Source of the DNA: Candidatus Atribacteria bacterium
Lineage (GTDB): Bacteria > Atribacterota > Phoenicimicrobiia > Phoenicimicrobiales > Phoenicimicrobiaceae
Direction of reading: 5' to 3'
Length of the DNA stretch: 9,154 bases
NCBI GenBank assembly: GCA_003513845.1
Contig: DOTB01000073.1
Span: forward strand, 1-9,154
The translations under genes and the position numbers were made by a program. Positions 6,881-9,154 of this stretch are shown in pieces. The notes beneath the pieces are model-generated. The model had not been told where the DNA came from and ran no database searches. It saw only the letters and a list, made by a program, of their open reading frames with translations. Numbering within the stretch: position 1 is the stretch's first letter; the number at the start of each line of letters is the position of its first letter.

Positions 6881-7435
6881 ATGTATGACCAGAAGGTATT
6901 TAAGTTTGATAAATTTAATAAAATAAAAAAGCTATTTGCAGCAGAAGAGAAGAAGAAAGATAATAATAAAATATTACTTGCTTATATTTTTGGTTCTCAA
7001 TTAAAAGGTAAAACAGGTCCCTTAAGTGATTTTGATTTTGCTGTTTTGCTATCTCAAAAGCCTTCTTTTCATTTTAAATATGAATTAAAAAATAAAATAG
7101 CTAATATTATAAATTCTGGAAAGGTAGATTTGATTATTCTTAATGAGGCACCCATAGAATTGAAATATCATGTTGTTGCTTCTGGGAAAATTATCTATCA
7201 GAAAAATTCTCTAATCAAGACTGAATTTGAAGCTGATACCCTGAGTAGATATTTTGACTATTTACCAACTTTACGGACACAGAAACAAGATATACTTAAT
7301 TTTAAACCTGAAGGAGCTATTTATGCCGAAAGAATTCAGCGGTATAGAGCAGCGCTTGCAAAAACTGAAGAAATGCTTGCTAGAATAGACCCTCATTCTA
7401 AAAACCTCTCCCTTAGAGGGGAGAGGGGATGGTGA
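6881..7435 (+). CDS. MntA-type minimal nucleotidyltransferase (orphan), repeat-derived C-terminus
   Basis: A 184-residue protein. The MNT signature is exact: G38-S39, ten residues, D50-x-D52 (PLSDFDFAVLL), with a third acidic residue at Asp83 (KVDLIIL). MntA antitoxins AMPylate the HEPN toxin HepT in type VII systems. After the catalytic domain come the SRYFDYLPTL segment and a helix AERIQRYRAALAKTEEMLARI (149-169), as in MntA-like proteins. The last residues (about 175-184, NLSLRGERGW) are encoded by the hairpin repeat that starts near 7405, so the original C-terminus has been replaced or extended. No hepT gene lies on either side. It starts 21 bp after hicA without a clear ribosome site. 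By eye it is more A/T-rich than its neighbours, which fits horizontal acquisition. Confidence 0.85.
   Translation: MYDQKVFKFDKFNKIKKLFAAEEKKKDNNKILLAYIFGSQLKGKTGPLSDFDFAVLLSQKPSFHFKYELKNKIANIINSGKVDLIILNEAPIELKYHVVASGKIIYQKNSLIKTEFEADTLSRYFDYLPTLRTQKQDILNFKPEGAIYAERIQRYRAALAKTEEMLARIDPHSKNLSLRGERGW
7296..7340 (+). repeat. mnt-tail direct repeat, right copy
   Basis: This intact copy of the 45-base segment also seen at 6208-6252 encodes residues about 139-153 of the nucleotidyltransferase. The two copies lie 1,088 bases apart and bracket hicB, hicA and most of mnt. Confidence 0.8.
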
Positions 7436-7480
7436 GGGTGATAATGAGGGGTTTCAGGGGAAACCTCCCCTGAATATCTT
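7405..7480. repeat. Hairpin repeat element, right copy
   Basis: The first hairpin is CCTCTCCC (7405-7412) with GGGAGAGG (7419-7426) around a 6-base loop. The second repeats the left copy exactly (TTCAGGGG with CCCCTGAA). Bases 7431-7480 are identical to 6301-6350. The first hairpin lies inside the mnt reading frame, and the mnt stop TGA (7433-7435) is part of the repeat. Confidence 0.8.
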
Positions 7481-7503
7481 AACCTAAACTGAAAACTTTT
7501 TTT

Positions 7504-7527
7504 AATTGGTAAATTGGAAAATTGGAC
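7504..7527. repeat. Short 8-bp tandem repeat, three units
   Basis: AATTGGTA, AATTGGAA and AATTGGAC follow each other without a gap, upstream of the TPR lipoprotein gene. It could be a binding site or chance low-complexity DNA. Confidence 0.4.
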
Positions 7528-7572
7528 CATCGGTGAATTATTAACAATTGCTAATAAAGAGGGTTTTTATCG

Positions 7573-8781
7573 TTGTTATCCTTAATTAAAAAGTTTAGGA
7601 AGTTTAAGAATAAGAATAAAAGAATAAAGGGTGTCAAAGGACCGTCCCCTGTCATCACTGTTATCATCATTATTTTATTGATGATGGTAGCTGTTTTCTT
7701 TAGTGGATGTAGTATTTTTAATCCTCAGACTGGCTCTTTAGAAGGGGTGGTGTACCGTCAAATGAGCAATAGCACCAGCACAGCCCCGCTACCGGAAGCC
7801 CTGATATGCGTCAGTGGCTCGGAAAATACTACTTACACTGACCAGGATGGTTATTTTCTGCTCAATGAAATTCCAGCCGGGAAGAGGACCTTGACCGTTA
7901 TCAAAGAGGGTTATGTTACCCTCGAGTTACTTAATATAAATATTGAACCAAACATTATCAATCAGGTTTATTTTGGTGAACCAATTACTCTTCAACCAAA
8001 AGAGGATACCATTCTTTACGATACAGCTATGGAATACCTGGAACAGGAAGATTACCAGCAAGCCATTGATACTTTTCTAGTATTGCGCGATAGCTACCCC
8101 GATAGTCCCTGGGCTGACGATGCCCAGTACTATTTAGGCTACCTATATGAAAGGTCAAAACTTTATATTACCGCTAGAGATGAATACTCGCTTCTCCTTT
8201 TTTATTACCCCGGTAGTCCCTGGGCTGACGATGCCCGTCTGGGAATAGCTAATTGTTATTATTTCACTGAAGATTATTACCATGCCCAAATACAATATCA
8301 GGCTGTGATTGATAATTATCCCTTCAGTGATTTGTGCCCTCAAGCTCAATATCGTATTGCCTGGTGTAATAGAAGATTGGGTAATTATACTCAAGCCATC
8401 TCAGATTTTCAGCAGTTGATAGACCTTTATCCCGCCAGTATTTATACTCCTCCTGCTCAATACTTTATGGGGGAAATATACTATAATTTAGAAAACTACG
8501 AACAAGCAATCATAGCCTTTCAAACTACTATTGATAATTTTCTCTTATCCACCTGGCCAGGTGAAACAAGGCTGATTGCCCCAGCTGCCTATTTTTATAT
8601 CGGTTTTTGTAATGAAGAGCTGGGAAATTGGGAAGAGGCACTCGATGCCTACCGGGTGATTATTAATGAATACCCCGACAGTACCTGGGATAATGGGGAT
8701 TCCATAGCTGAAGATGCTCAAGAACGTATTGGTTTAATCGAAAATTACCTTCCGCCAGAAGAAAGCCCTTCCGATGAGTGA
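7573..8781 (+). CDS. TPR lipoprotein with carboxypeptidase-regulatory-like domain
   Basis: A 402-residue protein. The TTG start has AGAGGG about ten bases upstream. A strongly basic N-terminus (5-22) is followed by a hydrophobic segment (27-43) and a lipobox F-S-G-C with the lipidated Cys at 46. Ser at +2 suggests outer-membrane sorting. Residues about 55-140 form a carboxypeptidase-regulatory-like beta sandwich (GSLEGVVY, PLPEALICV, TYTDQDGYFLLNEIPAGKRT, VIKEGYVT). Then come about six TPR units (near 146-179, 183-216, 220-253, 257-290, 294-327, 336-370) with the YPDSPWADDAQYYLG pattern typical of BamD/YbgF-like periplasmic proteins. It is too long and domain-rich to be called BamD. A scaffold role at the envelope is the fair inference. 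Residues 20-28 are encoded by a REP-like element. An ECF sigma gene starts 24 bp downstream. Confidence 0.87.
   Translation: MLSLIKKFRKFKNKNKRIKGVKGPSPVITVIIIILLMMVAVFFSGCSIFNPQTGSLEGVVYRQMSNSTSTAPLPEALICVSGSENTTYTDQDGYFLLNEIPAGKRTLTVIKEGYVTLELLNINIEPNIINQVYFGEPITLQPKEDTILYDTAMEYLEQEDYQQAIDTFLVLRDSYPDSPWADDAQYYLGYLYERSKLYITARDEYSLLLFYYPGSPWADDARLGIANCYYFTEDYYHAQIQYQAVIDNYPFSDLCPQAQYRIAWCNRRLGNYTQAISDFQQLIDLYPASIYTPPAQYFMGEIYYNLENYEQAIIAFQTTIDNFLLSTWPGETRLIAPAAYFYIGFCNEELGNWEEALDAYRVIINEYPDSTWDNGDSIAEDAQERIGLIENYLPPEESPSDE
7632..7654. repeat. REP-like palindrome, copy B, inside a coding region
   Basis: This is a 23-base imperfect palindrome (arms TGTCAAAGGAC and GTCCCCTGTCA, 8 of 11 paired). 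Its reverse complement matches copy A (4931-4953) at 21 of 23 bases. It lies within the lipoprotein gene just before the membrane segment and encodes residues 20-28. Confidence 0.65.
8103..8236 (+). repeat. Identical 23-bp repeat within TPR units
   Basis: Bases 8103-8125 and 8214-8236 are identical (TAGTCCCTGGG..GATGCCC) and lie 111 bases, or 37 codons, apart. Both encode S-P-W-A-D-D-A at the start of neighbouring TPR units. Identity at the silent positions suggests recent duplication or gene conversion between units. Confidence 0.65.
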
Positions 8782-8805
8782 AGAAGTGAAGAAAAAGAAG
8801 TAAAA

Positions 8806-9154
8806 ATGGAAGCCAAGAAGATGCCCCACCTAACTAATGACTTAGAGATAATAGAATCATGTCTATCAGGAAATACGGAAGCCTTCTCCTTTCTGGTTGA
8901 TAAATACAAAAATCTGGTTTATCAGCTGGCATTGCGCATGACTGGCAATTACCATGACAGTGAAGATATTGCCCAGGAGGCTTTTTTAAAGGCTTACCGT
9001 TCTTTACCTCGCTATAATTCTGCTTATTCCTTTTCCAGCTGGTTATATAAGATTACCCTAAATATAATTCGGGATAGACTTCGCAAGAAAGAGGTAACAA
9101 TACCTTTTTCCACTCCAGAAGATGGCCAAAAAGAGATAGAAAATAATTTTTCGC
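8806..9154 (+). CDS. ECF-type RNA polymerase sigma factor, 3' end outside window
   Basis: An open frame of 116 codons runs off the right edge. It carries sigma-70 region 2: AFSFLVDKYKNLVYQLALRM (25-44), the hallmark DIAQEAFLKAYRSLPRY (53-69), then SSWLYKITLNIIRDRLRKK, the -10-recognition helix region. The acidic, Ser/Glu-rich linker after it starts here and region 4 would follow beyond the edge. ECF sigma factors direct RNA polymerase to stress or envelope regulons and are often paired with an anti-sigma factor encoded next door. The ATG at 8806 has only a weak AAGAAG-type site; the ATG at 8821 is a possible later start. It lies 24 bp after the TPR lipoprotein, so co-transcription is likely. 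Confidence 0.93.
   Translation, partial: MEAKKMPHLTNDLEIIESCLSGNTEAFSFLVDKYKNLVYQLALRMTGNYHDSEDIAQEAFLKAYRSLPRYNSAYSFSSWLYKITLNIIRDRLRKKEVTIPFSTPEDGQKEIENNFS

Noticed and set aside
7323..7388. Short frame resembling the start of a HepT gene
   Set aside because: Codon use favours the overlapping mnt frame and only 21 residues exist. I kept it as an open question in the findings, not as a feature.
6208..7480. CRISPR array or transposon with a transposase
   Set aside because: There are only two repeat copies, more than 1 kb apart with genes between them. There are no regular spacers, no transposase gene and no clear terminal inverted repeats or target duplication.

Overview
The window comes from an AT-rich, Gram-negative-type (diderm) bacterium. 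It encodes an LptD-like outer-membrane lipopolysaccharide (LPS) assembly protein and an LptF/LptG-family inner-membrane permease, plus two lipoproteins with good lipoboxes. Codon use is strongly A/T-biased. At least four genes appear to start at GTG or TTG, and a fifth has an unclear non-ATG start. The overall style resembles Atribacterota (OP9/JS1) or another deep-branching diderm lineage. That placement is my inference from gene content and composition and was not tested by any search.

Layout. Positions 43-660 (+) encode a small Asp-rich lipoprotein of unknown function. It converges on a minus-strand pair: an LptF/LptG permease (4765-3674) followed 50 bp later by a large LptD-like protein (3623-702) with an unusual N-terminal extension. 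A gene-free stretch of about 540-575 bp (4766 to 5305/5341) separates this pair from a divergent plus-strand series. It holds a candidate extended -10 promoter for the lpt pair, a REP-like palindrome and a tract of degenerate 7-bp tandem repeats. The plus-strand series is: an exported TPR protein (about 5342-6211); a repeat-flanked defence or stability block of hicB, hicA and an MntA-type nucleotidyltransferase (6395-7435); a lipoprotein with a carboxypeptidase-regulatory-like domain and about six TPR units (7573-8781); and, 24 bp later, the start of an ECF sigma factor cut by the window edge (8806-9154).

How they work together. The lpt pair covers two parts of the LPS export bridge, the inner-membrane permease and the outer-membrane translocon. 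The TPR lipoprotein and sigma gene are closely spaced and probably co-transcribed, which suggests an envelope protein tied to a signalling or transcription unit. The hicBA-mnt block looks like an insertion or a recombination product. It is bordered by two copies of a repeat that joins the 3' end of an mnt gene to a pair of hairpins. The left copy is a dead mnt-tail remnant. The right copy forms the end of the living mnt gene and supplies its last residues. No HepT (HEPN) toxin partner is present for the nucleotidyltransferase.

Nothing here is clearly a new multi-gene system. The best leads are the repeat-bounded toxin-antitoxin cassette, a REP-like element read as protein in a lipoprotein signal sequence, a near-perfect Shine-Dalgarno placed in front of ATT/ATA codons, and the extended LptD.
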